Shown one piece after another: positions 39,901 through 54,595 of a stretch of 64,000 nucleotides of DNA. Position numbers and translations under genes: made by a program. Position 1 is the stretch's first letter. Each line of letters begins with the position of its first letter. The notes beneath the pieces were generated by a model. That model was not told the origin of the DNA, searched no databases, and saw nothing but the letters and a program-made list of their open reading frames with translations. Origin of the DNA: Trichoplax adhaerens (Eukaryota; Placozoa; Uniplacotomia; Trichoplacea; Trichoplacidae); assembly GCF_000150275.1 (NCBI RefSeq), contig NW_002060950.1:2344106-2408105 (forward strand). Reading direction: 5' to 3'.

Positions 39901-42897
39901 TTACATAGAATAGTATTACCATAAAAATAACAACAACACATAAACTAAAGTACATGGTCCATGTTATAGGTTTTACTGTGTTCATAAACAAAATTTAACT
40001 TTTACTGAAAGTGCAATAATGAATTTAAAAACTATAAACAAATTACTGGAAAATCTAAGCCGATAATCCCGAATTGTAAGCCATCTTCGCTTTTATACTA
40101 CTGCACCCATAAATATAATAGAAATTTTAGAGTATTAATTTTGTTTTAAATAAATAAATTACCTGAAATATTTTTAAATCGGCTGCCAAAAATTGTTTTC
40201 ACAAAAAAATACAATATTATACAAAAATAAAAAAAACGGTGGTAGGTTAATAGGTTAATGCAAAACTTATTAGCTATTATTATATGCACAAAAAAATATC
40301 AAAATTGTCATTTTGAAGTTTAGTATTCAAAAATTCTTCAAGTACATCGATTTAGAATTAATATTAATTAAAAGTGGCATGTAGATTAAAATAAATAAAT
40401 AATGGAAAATAGAAATTTACTCAACCCCAACTGAAATTAACATGGCAAAAATGGGCCAGCACCTTCAAAATATGCAAGCATGAAATATTGTCAAATAGTA
40501 GATGGCGTCGGTAGTAGATTCACATTTTGATTATAAACGAATAAATTGCTTTATTAGTATGAAAGACTAGGTAATCGAGATCAACTGCGGTATATATTAG
40601 CATCATTTGCGGAAGAATCGCATTGCTTATAATTTTAATTCCAGTTATTGTTAATGCATAGCTGAGGTAAAGCGATATGAAATTGTTTATCAGATTGATA
40701 AAATTCTGAGAAAGCAAAATCAGAATTTGTCCATGAAGTGAGGCTACGTGATTTAATAGTAAATATTAATCATTTATTCTACGGATGTTATAAATGGTAG
40801 ATTCTGATAAAATAAATTAAAAGATTTACAATAATTGAGGTTCGCTCGATTGATTGTTAAAATTAAATACAAGATAGGCATTATTAGATATATATGTAAA
40901 GTCTTGAAAAATTTAATTTTTACTAGGATGCGGTAATATTGTCCTATATCGTATCTGCTACATGAAATATTTGATTAGCCGATTATCTGCATTTTACTAT
41001 GGAAACAAAGATAATAATAATCGTAAGTTTATAAAGGTGGTACTACGTACTATACTTTATGACGGCTCAGTTAATGAATTATTAAGTTGAACTATTCGTT
41101 ACTTGCCCTTCTGATATGTACAACAATGTAGAAGTCGAGCCAGTACAGCTGCATACAAACTACAGATAATACCGTAAAATTTGAAAATACGAGCATAACA
41201 TCTTTGTAAACTTACAGGAGATTAAATGCTTAATCTAGGGATGATTAGTTCCAGGGATGAAATAAATTTAAAGCATTATTGTTAGCTAGTATAACATTAA
41301 ACGTTAATGGAATTAATGAAAGTTATTGATTTCAAATTTTTCGTTAGAGCAGCAAAACTAGCTTAAATTTAATTGGCGGTTATCAATTGATTTCTTTTCA
41401 TTCTTAACCGAAAAGAATCGCTTCAATTCTTTTAGAAACCATTGAAAAGTTTAATTTCTTTTCATTGCTATTGTGATTTAATGTTGACAATCCAATATCC
41501 AATTCTAGATGAATAAATAGAATTATATGATCTAATTAGAAAAGATAATTAGTATGATATGCGTGTTCAATCTTTACATACGTATAATTCTACATCAAAT
41601 TAATTATTTAAAATCGATTCTTCTTAGTATTGCAGAATATTAATGCTGATCAAGATCCGGGATAAGTTGCATCTACTAGCTTCCAACAATAGATACGTAG
41701 TAATATTTATATTTATTTCCTCAACAACTATTGTTGCAGAGGGAGCTCAGCGTTCGTAAAGTAATTTAAATCATAACCTAGGCTATTGTAATAATCGCAG
41801 AATTTATTTTTTGGCTGAAATTCTCGAAATAACGGATGAGTATAGAACAACTTTCGTTTGCTAAATATCCAAACAACATGGATAATTAATATCCTATAAA
41901 GTTCACTATTCTTTCAGATTTAGCATCCACAAATATTAATAGAAAATTCTCATTTTTCACATACTATACACATGTAAATGATACCATTGCAAAAATAAAT
42001 GATTCATCAAATCTCTCTAGCCTTAGATCTGTTTTTAAAAGTGAAATTATTGGTCATTTGCCACTAGGTCACCTAGTATTTTAACATGTATAATATCCTT
42101 TTAGCTTCGTAGCCTAACCAACATAAATTAGTAATTTTAGAAAATGCCGTATTTGGAAATACATACTTTGATATACAGATGGTAGCATATAGTGTCGGTC
42201 GAGTCAGTGTTGATATTATAGATAGAAATAAATATGCAGCATTTTCTGCATCAAATTTTAATGATCTGCCACAATCTATGCTACTAGTTATAGTTATATG
42301 TACATGCATGTAAAATAACTCAGTATTGGATTGTAGATTATTAGTCATATTTATTATGATATACGGTAGCATAGCTTTCTATATTTATTATAAGACATTT
42401 AGTTGCTTATAGCCATAGATTGTAATTGAACGTTATATGTTAAATACAAGCAACCATATATAGAAGGATGTTAAGTCTTTTGTTGATACTCAAAGTAAAA
42501 ATAGATATGTAACTGATATATTAGGACATAGCTAATTCTTCAAGCTTGGCTAGTAGAAACAAGGTCTACGTAAATACCACAGATGTTACCGCAAGGGGTT
42601 ATCCTTGATCTAGTGTTAAACGTGGCTACTAGTAATAATCTGAATATTTATAAAATTAGGTACAATAATGTTATACATATTATACCTGCAAATGTTATGA
42701 AAAGTATACATACACAAGTAGGCAACTTTAGGTTACTCTAGGAGTTCTTTCTACAAAGCTTTCTAGTAGCTACACTAGGCTAAAGCCGAATATATCAGAA
42801 AAAATCAACTTCTATTATATAGCGTTACTTGACTTTTTGCAAAGGTAATCAGTCACGAAATTGATAGATATTAAAGCTTTAACAAATTTTGAAAATC
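36962..42897. other. Gene-poor A+T-rich stretch
   Basis: No supported gene. Contains the tandem repeat at 38861-39080. The longest open frame (99 codons, minus strand, 42073-42372) has no recognisable features, and a few of this length are expected by chance. Confidence 0.45.
38861..39080. repeat. Three degenerate tandem copies of a 70-84-bp unit
   Basis: Copies start at TGTTCCTATCATCAG (38861), TTTTCCTATCATCAG (about 38930) and TGTTCCTATCGG (39014). Each is followed by a (T)ACACCAAA-like word, TATAATTACA and (A/C)AGAC(T)AGATT. Units are diverged by substitutions and small indels. Confidence 0.8.
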
Positions 42898-42902
42898 GTA
42901 GT

Positions 42903-43532
42903 TGTCACAAAACAGCTTTGCAACAAGATAACGTAATGTACGATCAACAAGTCAATTCCTTGAACCAGGTATCAAGGAACGATATCTGCACTATCAGAAA
43001 CACTTTTGCTCTACTAGCAGACTACACAAAGACTTAGACACCTCGTATTTTACGTTTAAACATTAAGTTTAAGAATCCTCTTTATTACACGATATACTGC
43101 ATTTATATACTCTTCCCTAATAGTTCATGAGTCATAGTTAGTACGATTAACTTTGGAATCATTCACTAAATTAGATATTAATTTTAGCTACTGCTCCCTT
43201 AATGCAGACAACAGTATTTACGAACATAGACATCTAATGACTAATACAGAATAGTCAGATTATGATATATCCTATCACGGAACATTTCCACGATAATTTA
43301 CAATCTACTATAAGTAAGTTACAATCACAATGATTCGAACTGTAAGTAGATGATTTGCATTCCCTATTATAACTATTAATTTAGTATGTGTTTATGTGTC
43401 ACTGCCATAAAAATTCAGTGCTATATTAAAACACAGTATATCCAAATTAGAAGTTAACTAATTAAGGGTAGGCTAACAAAATTATCCTAACATAGATATT
43501 CCTACTCTAATACAGTATGTAACACTGTCACA
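42903..43532 (-). mobile_element. Solo LTR (630 bp) with 5-bp target duplication GTAGT
   Basis: Reverse-complement relative of the copy at 52594-53224 over its whole length. Ends are TGTCACA...TGTCACA as read on the + strand (TG...CA). It is flanked on both sides by the same 5 bases, GTAGT (42898-42902 and 43533-43537), the signature of retrotransposon integration. On the minus strand it carries a TATA-like word and AATAAA (seen as TTTATT at 43081-43086) in LTR order. No primer-binding site or gag follows, so this is a solo LTR left by recombination. Confidence 0.85.
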
Positions 43533-43537
43533 GTAGT

Positions 43538-46500
43538 AAAATAAAACTTTATAATCTGCTAAATTGACTGTAGCTGTAAAAACTTTTGTATTCCTTTTAT
43601 GTTATTTTTCTATTTTTTTGAGATACAAGGATATATTAAGTGCGAATGAGTTCTCCCTATCCTTCATCTTGATAATAATTCTATAAAATTCTATCTCAAT
43701 TTGATCACCGTTTAAATAATGCATACGCCTTTATGAAAACAAAAATTAATGTAAAAGTTAAGATATTAAATTAATTGTCGTTAGATCGGTATTTTAATAC
43801 CAAGAAATAAAAAAAACGAATACAATACGAATTCAATATTATTACGGAATTATTTCTACCTTAGATTGGTATGAGTGCATAAAATAGTTTTACAATAATT
43901 TACTTATTAACAGATATACCTATAGTGGAAGTACTAGTAGAAAGAAATGATTGAAATGAGAACTAGTCAGTATCTTCTATAGCTATTGCTGTAAAGACGT
44001 CTTCAAGTCAATCTTTAAAGTACTTTTGATTTCAATTATGGGTTTTGATGTAATAGTAAGTAACCTTGAAAAATTCTTAAATTAAATCAAAGCTTCAATA
44101 AACTTTATTAACGTCGTTATCAATCCTGATAATAGAGATACTATAACATTTAACAAGTACATACTATTATTTTCTGATAGTATCAATTATATCTTGATCT
44201 TACTAATTTTATCTCCATTCTAATATTTAAAATGTCAATTTCTAATCCATATATCCCCGATGATTTAAAATATACTTCTAAGAATTAAAAATTTGTTTTA
44301 ACCTTTTGCAAAACTTTCCAGAGAATAGCAAGTATTCACTTGTTTATTGGCTTGCGCACACATTGAGGTTTCTCAAAACGCCATTCAGATACAAAATATT
44401 GCATTAGGTGTTGCACAAATAGATGTTCGCTTATATTCTCTAAATTAAAATAATATTGTATTACTTCATTATGAAACTGGTAAATATGATTTATAATTTG
44501 ATTTAATGTACCAATATTACATCAAATTATTTTGCTATTTTTTCGAGAACATCTTATTTAGGGTAGCTATGGAGCTGTAAAAATAATCGACAGTGACTAC
44601 AGTAATAGGCACATATTTTGATCATTCATACGAGGAAAGCTTAAGATCAAAATTTAATGTTGCAATATGGTTAAAAAGAATGATCACGATTACTATGGAC
44701 TTTCCCGCTACAACGAGACACTGGTATTTCACGCTCTATGATTAGAAAAATATCATAGAAGCCTTCTACTATAATTTGAATGCATTGTTCTGTGCATAAC
44801 CTCGAGTTTATGACGTAAATCTTACATGAAATGCTCTACACTATCTTTGATATAGATTAATAATTGATTTATAATGAGCAAATTTAAGATTATTACACCA
44901 AAGATCAATTGTAGTTAGTATAAACTGTTTTAATTAATCTCATAGATTCGAAGAAATAACACATTTATAACATAAGAGGTGATTGATAGAAAATTATTCA
45001 TAATTGATGACATAGCAAATATACTAGAATTTTTGAATGATGATGAAGTCATCAAAGAACTTTTTTCAAAGTTTTTAACTGCATTTTATTTCTTCTTAAG
45101 ATTTAAAGTTTGTATAATTATTTTTATCTTTGAAACTATGAATGGAATGAATATTTTTTTATTTATCTCAGAGAGAAATACCTGCACTTGTCTTAAATTA
45201 TATTATATTAGAAGAACACCTGGTGCATTTGTTATATTAAATACCGGCTATTGAGCTTAATTACAGTCATAGTACACAACTGATGATATTCCTTGTGATC
45301 ATGATAGCCCATTCATTCCCTTAAAAGCTGTATTAAACCACAAATTGGAATTTAAATGACTTCGTGAAATCGAAACCTAAGCCACATTTGAACGGATGCT
45401 CTATCATCACCCACGCTTTAATTCTCACTTCTGTCTATTCAATTAACTTTTTATTCATTAAGGCTCAAGTAGATTGTATTACCGGACCAAATCTCTTTAG
45501 AAATAAATAGGTATTGCCTTGGTTTAAGTCAAAAACGATTCAGCAACAATACTTAACGTAGAAATGGATATTTTACGCAAGCGGGATGATGATATACAGA
45601 ACTGCAGTTAATAATAAATTATTTACGTGAATAGAATAAAATTTAAATTTATTATCTGATATCAGAGTAGATTTGCTTAGCAGCTTTGCTATGTTATTCT
45701 TCGATCCATGAATCTTTCTACAACTGCCAATTAAGCCTATTTATTCAAAAATATGAAAACTTCGAGACTAAGTTTTGTATGACTTGCACTCGAGTATAAA
45801 TATCTTCCTCGCACATTTTACGGATTGTCTTACGAATTGCTAGCAGCCGCTACTACTATTTACTATACACAATAGTTTTTTTTGTTACTATTCTTGTAGT
45901 ATTCCTTTTTCTGTTCCTTACATTACTTCCTTACCTCACTATAGCTATCAAATTAATGAAAAATTCGAACAAGACAAACAATAGCCTTAAATTTATTTCA
46001 GGTATATTTCTACATTCATGATTGTTAAAAGCACTTTTGTAACATAGAAACTGCTTCCAACGGCAATTAAATACAGACGCCAGTCTTCACTAAAAGATTA
46101 AAACTAAACCTCTTCATGTTATAAAAAGTAGCTCGCGTTTATATCTTCTTTTTATTTACGAGCTGCTATAGTATATGTATACGAGTTAATGGAGTTAATA
46201 CTGATAAACAATATCAGCTATCGTGTATTCTTCGATCGAAATTAGCCTAACTTTAAGCTCTACTTTAAATAGGTTAGAGCACGAATGTAGCATGACATTA
46301 ACCATGATCAGAGCACGATCTAACCTTTGAGTTCTCTTCTAAATTAGGTATCTAATTAACTATTAACAATCTACACATACCTGTATAGCATAACTAGTCA
46401 TAATACGAGTACCATGACAATGATACCTTATTACGATATTAATAATGATTTCAGAACAATTTTAATGTAGAACTCACTTTGAAAGAACTTATTTTGATTA

Positions 46501-49500
46501 AGCAATATTGACTTTCAATGAAATATGCGTATTTAGATGATGAGATTATTAATTTAGAGAAATTATTTCTTAAAATTCTGTTTTGCTAACAGAAATAGTT
46601 TTATTACGTATCAGTAGTATGATAGCTGGTAGCATAATAAATACTTCTTTTCTTTAACATTAGTCGTTATGATATAACTAGTCGTAACATCTACAGTATC
46701 TAAACGGTTCGTTTTTTTATACTTTTGACGTTACTCAAAAGCAAAAAGCTTATGCAACAAAGCATAATTCAGCCAATATCTTAAAATCGTTAATTATTGA
46801 TATCTCTTGTTAACAAAAGTTACATAAATTCAATAGCAATGATCTGATCCTAAAAGCTGGCTTAATTACATAATGAACATAAAGTTCTTTATGCAAAACT
46901 TTGAATTTATATACCTGCATGTGCATTAAAAGATTTTATCTTTATTTTCTTTATAGCCAGTATAGTTACTTAAATTAATTATCTATAAAATTACTGTTAA
47001 ATCGTTTTTAGCCTAAAAACTAGGCGTTGCCAGATTATATTTTCGAATAGCCATTTATCTTGAAAATGAAAATGAAAATGAAATTTATTCGGGGCGTTAA
47101 ACTATATTTCAATTTCCATTCATTTTTTTGGTTACTATTATAACTCAAGAAGTCTATCTTAATGATAAGTATTGTAAGCAAGTTTAATACATGCATCGCT
47201 TGGATAATCTTTAATAAATAAGTCAATAGAAGAAATACTGGCGGCAGGCCACGCTTCATTTTGCATAGCTAATTCTTTTAGGTAATAACTAAAATATAGA
47301 GGTTTTTTATGATAATTTGAAAAAGATTCCTTTACAGCAAGCGGTAAGTGATTATTGATCGCCTTTAATATATTATTGTATCTGATGAAACAAAGATGTT
47401 TTCTAGCCAGTTAATATAATGATATGATGAATTCTTAAGGTATTTATATTTTACATTTCTAAATCACTACCATATGAATTATAAATGTCTGGTTTGGCAG
47501 CAGATGTGAGATCTTATTATCATACTTCCCTGATTATTCATCAAATAGAAATATTGCTATGGTTTTTAATTGAGATTTATTCAGTTCTTGAATTAAGAAA
47601 CTGCCCTCATTAATGTCAATCTTACTTGATCGTGTAAAAATTTTATTGGCTGTTAATTAAAAAATATTATCACTATATAAATTTTTCGAAGCGAACTCTT
47701 TAACGTTGTAAAATGACTTTCAACAAGCCACTTTAAGGAAACTGCGAATTTGTAAAGTTAGCATGAGTATAATTTAAGCTTAAAGTATTTTATGAAATCA
47801 TAGATTTTTCGTGAATATCAAAATAAAAATACCATGATTTTAATTTTTAAAGTCAGGCTGAGAATTCCTTCATGTCAATATATATAGAATAGCAGATCTT
47901 TCAGCATTGGATAACTTAACAAATAGTTTGCTAATCAATAGCCAAATGCAAAGCAATGTTATAAACAAGGAATTATTGAATGAAAGAAAATTAAAGTTTA
48001 AAATAATAGTCTGTCTAGCTCCGGAGAACTTGCTTTAGTAATAGAATACCACACTTCCAATTTCAAATATTATTCCCAGTCAATAAGCAAACAACAGTAT
48101 CTATACCTAACTGATTACTTTGTACTTATGCTGCTATTATTCGCTTCATCGATTTCTTTTCTTTGTTTCCTTTTCTGTATGATGCGTTTTATTCGTATTC
48201 ATGCTATTATTGCCGCCTATCGTTTCTTAAACTCATTACAGCTTTTATTTACAGCTGCAAATCTTAGACTCCAATATTATCAAAGATTATTGTAACACTT
48301 CCGCTCCAGATTCTGAAGGACAGCCCTTAAGTCTTATTTATCGTATTTAATTAAAAGGGTTATTAAAACCTAAAATGTGGATCTTATAATATCAAATCTT
48401 TATTGACCTCTACTTTAGCTTCGGCATTATTTAGATTGCGATCTCATTGAGTGGATTAACCCAGAATGTCGAAATAAATCAAAACAAATCTATTTTAAGA
48501 ATAGCATCAGAGTGTAGTATAACTTTACTACCTATCGCTAACTTTCATCTCTTACCTTCAACATGCACTCGGAACTTATATAACAGTAACTGAAGTAACG
48601 TCTGAATAATCACAATATGTTATCCAAGTGATTACTGCAGTAAATACTAGGTCTTAAATAATTCCTTATTCTATTATTTTCCTAAATGTGAAATTGAGGT
48701 CCCTTCTCGAACAACAGAATACTGCCTATTCAGAATTCATTTACAAGGATTACGTCAAAAGTAAATATTGCTGTCGAGCTGTGTCAATTATGAAATTTTA
48801 TAAGAACACATTTTAAGCAAGGTAATACTCTCATCGATAACTTATCAATGCCTGCATATAACTCTATTACTCAATCTGTAGCACGTAAAATTAATTAAAA
48901 ACAGACTTAGGGATTAGAATAATAACTTTATTCTAAATACTAAATGTCTGAGCACTTTTGTATTGATAATTATAAGGATTCGCAAAGAAAGTAACCGATT
49001 AAGACATCTTGCATTTATTAAAATTACTATATTTATTATATCATTCCTCTGTTGATCTAAACGAAATAATTGCACTCTGAAGCTGAGAAATTCCTGATTA
49101 AAAAGCGCATTTATATAGGCATATTTTATATTTAATTGTAACATCACGAATTTATATCTACCAACTGGTATAAAGCTATATACTCCTCAATTTCTTTACT
49201 GTTTCCTATTTGATGACTGATGTTCCAGTAATTAAGCATATTCATTGCCATTAGACGGTTTTAAATAATAAAATCACTTTAGACGTTAGCTTAGCATACC
49301 AAAATTCTATATTAGAAATGATACCATTTTCCAGTGGATGATATAACATTAGTAATCATTTCAACTCCTGCATTTCAAATTTGACAAGAATATAAAAGCA
49401 GAAAATTTTATAATCTATAATCAAATATTAGATTAAGCGAATAACGACCTAATTAATTAGGAATTGACATAACCTTTACAATATTTTAATTTGGCAGTAG

Positions 49501-51985
49501 CAACAATTTCAAAACCCAGAAAATAATCCACTAGTCTCTGTTATCTAATCAAACTCCGGCTGTCTGTCTTACATTTATACATTGTCAGCTAATGCTGTTC
49601 TAGCAATTAAGCAATTATTGCCTTTGCTCTCCTGATTATCATATTTTAGGTCGGCCATATTTAAGGATACTTTCGGGTCATAATAATTACCGCACTACGT
49701 TTAAACTATACAATGCACGGTATCAACTTGGCATCTGTTATAGTCCATAGGGTTTAGGAACTTCAGTATAAGTATCGGGGCGTCTAATGTAATAAACTAT
49801 TCACCAATACAGTAATCCCTAGAAGTGCAAGTTAACAAACATGCAAGATTTCCGAAACCGATTAAAATAAGTAAATTTACTTTGATAGAAATGCTCTCTA
49901 TCCTGATCTAAAGATCATCAATAGTATAAGAGTAGGCTACGACAACTTCAGCTATTATCGAAACTAGTTACTTGGTGCAGTATACTCTCAATCTTGCAAA
50001 AGTGAAATAGATGTAATGCGGTGTATCAATTAAGCAAGTTAAGGTAATTGATTTACGGAATAGAATTAATAAAGGGTGTATATGCCTTTATTAGCTATCT
50101 CGTTATATCAAAGTTGCTGTGGTTAGGGATATTTGTGACAAATTTACAGTAATAAATAACCGAAGAGCAAGCGTGAGGCAATTCCTGCATAAATTGTTGT
50201 ACACGTTAATGAATCATAAATATATTTACTTTTAAAAGCCGACCAAGAATACGCCAAAGTGCGAAATAACAAGAAATGCCACAACAGCTGCTTCTAGCAA
50301 ATCAGCTTAAAAAATTAGTGATACTTTCGCGTTAGCTTAATAAACTTTGCATTATCTAACTGCCACTCATTATCATTGACAATATAATTTCGAACCTATT
50401 GCTGTATACTCCACGTTGTGCAGTAGATTCTTTTAGCTAATAAACGCAAAAAATTAACATAACGATAGAAGAAATAAGAGTATTACTACAATTTTATAAA
50501 ATTACAACAAACTATGCTGTTCGTGATAATCAGAATATTGATTTTTCGAGTATGAATGATAGAATACGAACAAAATTTTGTGCGTTTATAAGCGTTCAGA
50601 ATTCTCTAGAATATTTATTGCGTAAAATATGTCGAAACAGTATTAATGAAATCTACACTATTCTATGAGATAGATACACGAATATGTGTAAGTCATATAG
50701 ATAATGTATAAAGTCCGAATAAAGTAATGCCTCTTATTGACATGCTCATCTCCTTACTTATCTCTCTATTTCGAGCTCCTATCACAGAACTAAGGTAATA
50801 TTCGTACATTGATATGTAAAATATGCTTTTCATTAATATTTTTCCAGTATTCAATGGTACTTCTTGTCTGTTTAATTCAAATCTGTCAATACCCTAGGAT
50901 AAGCAATTTTTTTGTTACACAGTATTAGCGTTGAATGAAGCAAAGTTTATACTCGCGCGATAGCATATTTCGTAGAAGTAAGCCTTTAAATTTATGATTA
51001 TTATAAATTCATGATTGGCGCTATTTTTGAACTGGGAGATGCACGAAAGAATTAAAAAGAAAAGATTGCTGTCGTAAGATAAAGATAGTTAATAGCCATA
51101 GGCGAAATGGCATAACTAAACACATTATCTGAAATATAGCGACGGAAAAATTCGGCCTTTGCAAAGTTAAAAGCCAGTAACTCAGTTTCAGCTAGGTAAT
51201 TGCTAGTTCCTTAATGACATATATCATTAAATTACAAGTAGTATTGCAATTAATGATGTAGATGTGTTGTATTTTCAGTACATTGTAACTTGTTTAGAGC
51301 AGTTATTTTAGGTATTTCAGCTAGCTACATCGAATCAAACCTTCGTGATTTATAAATCACTAATAAATTCATCTTTATTTAGCCCTAACCTCCTTGCCCT
51401 AATATTTTTTACGATCATAATTGAATGAAATCTTTATACTCAACACTAAGAATTATATTTCCAGTTTACCCAGATATATACTCGCATATAAAACTTGTAA
51501 TCTTTGCGAGCGAGATCATATTGATACGCGTATCATACAGCTATGTATAATTCTACTTTTCAGGAATCGTCTTTTCATGCTATTATTACGCTAATAATGT
51601 TACTTTATATAGACTATGCATGATTTGAAGGTCATTTTGGTAATTGCAGCACCTAATTTACTGATTATTTGCTATTTCGTGTGTCCAGCAAGTGTATCAG
51701 ATGTTGATTCATTCCTATTCTACATGTGCAGATGGATTTCAAACTCTTTATGATCGTTTTACCACAAACATCTATATCTAGCTCGAGGGTATTTAGTTCG
51801 TTTCGATTTAATTCCATTTAATGAAATATTTTAATAATACACAGGCATAAAGTAAAGTATTTTGAAATCGAAGTAACAGATCATCATGGTAATATTTTTA
51901 CAGGTAACAAATCAATACCATTACGGAATTATGGTGTACTAGCAACAAAATTTAAAAGTAGAATAATGCAGATCAAGGTTTGGGA
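43538..51985. other. Gene-poor stretch between the two solo LTRs
   Basis: About 8.4 kb with no supported gene on either strand. A (GAAAAT)n-like run occurs at about 47064-47082. A frame at 44979-45254 looks mildly protein-like but begins with GTG and lacks matching splice sites. Confidence 0.45.
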
Positions 51986-51989
51986 GTTG

Positions 51990-52455
51990 AGCAATCTTCT
52001 CTTTTGCTACTCAATCAATTACATTCGGGCGTTTAGCTAGCTAAAAATCTTTCCTTCCTTCAAGAGCCAATAGAGGTTCTTTTGCTTGAGAGTTGAGTGA
52101 TCTCGTCACGACGGCCAATTTACGTCTAATCTTCGAATAACTCGCCTCAAATCTCTTACCACTAGGGGTTACAGGTGAATAGATTTCCTTGACTTTATCT
52201 CCTTAGTAGGAGATGTCCTTTGCTTTTTCAGGAAACATCTTCGTGCTGTAATGACTCAGAATCTGCTTATCTTGCCGACACCTTCGAGTTGCCTGCGTAC
52301 TCCTTTCTGATGTCACAGTCAAAGCCTTTGTTGAGCTAAGCGATTTTTATGAGATTGTCCTTAAATTTCGCCGACTTCTCATTCAGACCTAAAAAGATAA
52401 AATTTCTTTCTGCTTGCTGTCGATCGAGGTAATTGAGATTGATGTTTGAAATGCA
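51990..52455 (-). pseudogene. Decayed ORF1-like retroelement fragment
   Basis: The block is richer in G+C than its flanks, and its minus strand translates to charged, coding-like segments broken by at least three stops. A segment near 52440-52375 has the pattern of a coiled coil followed by Arg-Asn and a hydrophobic FxGL(N/P)EK, typical of LINE-type ORF1 (RRNN..FGLPE-like). A second open segment near 52250-52055 is Lys/Ser-rich. No reverse transcriptase was found nearby. The family call is tentative. Confidence 0.4.
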
Positions 52456-52593
52456 TGATCCTCTTTAATTTTTTGTTGCTAATTATTGTAGAGTCTCTAC
52501 ATAATAAAACACACGCTCTGATATTTTGCTTATGCAGTGTTGAAGAAGGAGGGTACGTAGTAATTAGAATTGCTTTAGTTTAGTGAATGCCTG

Positions 52594-53224
52594 TGTTACA
52601 GTGTTATATACTGTATTACAGTAGAAATATCAATGTTAGGATAATTCTATTAGACTATCCTTATTTAGTTAACTTCTAATTTGGATATACTGTATTTTAA
52701 TATAGCACTGACTTTTTATGACAGTGACACTTATACACATACTGAAATTAATAGTTATAATAGGGAATGCAAATCATCTGCTTACAGTTCGAATCATTGT
52801 GATTGTAATTTACTTATGGTAGACTGTAAATTATCATGGAAATGTTCCGTGATAGGACATATCGTAATCTGACTATTCTGTATTAGTCATTATATGTCTA
52901 TGTTCGTAAATACTGTTGTCTGCATTAAGGGAGCAGTAGCTAAAATTAATATCTAATTCAGTAAATGATTCTAATGTTAATTGTATTAACTATAACTCAT
53001 GAACTATTGAGGAATAGTATATAAATGCAGTATATCTTGAAATAAAGAAGAATTGTCCAACTTAGTGTTTAACGTAAAATACGAGGCGTTTAAGTCTTTG
53101 TGTAGTCTGCTAGTAGAGCAAAAGTGTTTGTGATAGTACAGATATCGTTCCTTGATACGTGGTTCAAGGAATTGACTTATTGATCGTATATTGCGTTATC
53201 TTGTTGCAAAGCTGTTTTGTGACA
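52594..53224 (+). mobile_element. Solo LTR (631 bp) with 5-bp target duplication GCCTG
   Basis: Ends TGTTACAG...TTTTGTGACA, flanked by perfect GCCTG duplications (52589-52593 and 53225-53229). A TATA box (TATATAAA, 53018-53025) and AATAAA (53041-53046) lie in the order expected of an LTR transcribed on the + strand. It aligns throughout, in inverted orientation, with the element at 42903-43532, with scattered substitutions and small indels. No primer-binding site or coding region adjoins it. Confidence 0.85.
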
Positions 53225-53229
53225 GCCTG

Positions 53230-54590
53230 TAATGACCGAATAATAATCTTTTACTATTACCATAAGTTCGCGACCTCTAACTCTTAAATCTGAGTTATTT
53301 AACTTGAGTAAGTACTTATGATATGCAATAAACCGTCACAACCGAGAGAGCAGTTTTAAAAGTACGTTTATTATTCCATCTGTCCGTGAGAGTGAATTCA
53401 ATTTTCACCTCTCATATAATCAGTCGAAAACGGCTAAGATAAACCGGATAAATGGACTTCGATTATTTTTACAAGCAATCATTTCCATACCAAATCATAT
53501 AGTATAAGCTTACATCCTATAGTTAACGTATTAATCTAATACTGTTAAAAACCAGAAATTGACCCTGGTTAAGATGAACCGGATAACTTTTAACGCGTGA
53601 CCAATAGTTTATCAATATCTATGTTAGGACGATACGTTACACACATATATATATGTTACATATATATAGCTATCATCAAAATAGCATAAATTAACATCAT
53701 TGAAATCATTACAATGCCATTCATGGCTGTGTAAAGACTTAGCATGATGGAATACTGAAAATGGTGTAGACATACATATCAGGTAAGGAACTGCACAAAC
53801 ATTTAACTATGAATGAATGGTGGGACCTACAGTGAATGTCATGAGTTAAAAATTGATCGGTTTTACTATGGAAAATTGAAGTACTATGAAGAAGCATTTT
53901 CACACTTTTTCACTTTGCTCAGAGGAGCCACAAAAATTTGGCATTCAAATGTCTAAGATCTTCTAAATTCTAAATGTCATCTTACTCGAATTAGTATTTG
54001 ACTACTTTAAGCTAGAAGATTTAAGATTAGGGTATTTTTGCAAATTGCAAATCAATGAATAGTACCAAACTTTCGGATGAATATCAATAAAATATAAAAT
54101 AAATTAAGCCTGTAGGTATGTGATACATAAGGTATAGCGATGCAATATGTACGTAATTGGCTAAGGTAACGGTTTATTATCACGTGCTAATCGATTTTTT
54201 GTCAACTGATTGTTATGATACATAAATTTTTGCCATAACAATCGCTTAATATTGAAAGTATATCCTTGCAAATATTTAATTTTTTTTAGCTGAAGGTTTT
54301 GAACGTTCTAATTAATATCGGAAATAGAGTAAGAAAGTCCTCGTGTCAAGTATTGAATATCATCAAATGTTGGATATAAAGCAAAAAAATGGATTACATA
54401 GGTATATTATTGTTACGGTTTAAGATATTATGTGACAATGTTATTGAAGAAGAAATAGACGGTTACGATTAGATAATCATAAATATTATGAGCTGTTAAT
54501 ATTGTGAGATTCAATCGTTAATGGACTTCCATTAACGAATGTGTAGAAGTAAGGTACTTAATATGCCAATGACGTGTAATAACCAAAATG
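53230..54590. other. Intergenic, no gene seen
   Basis: No exon recognised. A perfect 10-bp inverted repeat, GATTGTTATG / CATAACAATC, lies at 54208-54217 and 54234-54243. Confidence 0.45.
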
Positions 54591-54595
54591 GCGGT

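Noticed and set aside
42073-42372. 99-codon minus-strand open frame
   Set aside because: No motif, no splice partners; at this base composition several frames of this length are expected by chance in 64 kb.
44979-45254. 91-codon + strand frame with helix-like start
   Set aside because: Begins with GTG, lacks a matching acceptor/donor pair and turns into low-quality hydrophobic sequence.
52785-52800. tRNA-like B box (GTTCGAATC) suggesting a SINE or tRNA gene
   Set aside because: No A box or cloverleaf at the right distance; it lies inside the solo LTR, which explains the repeat better.
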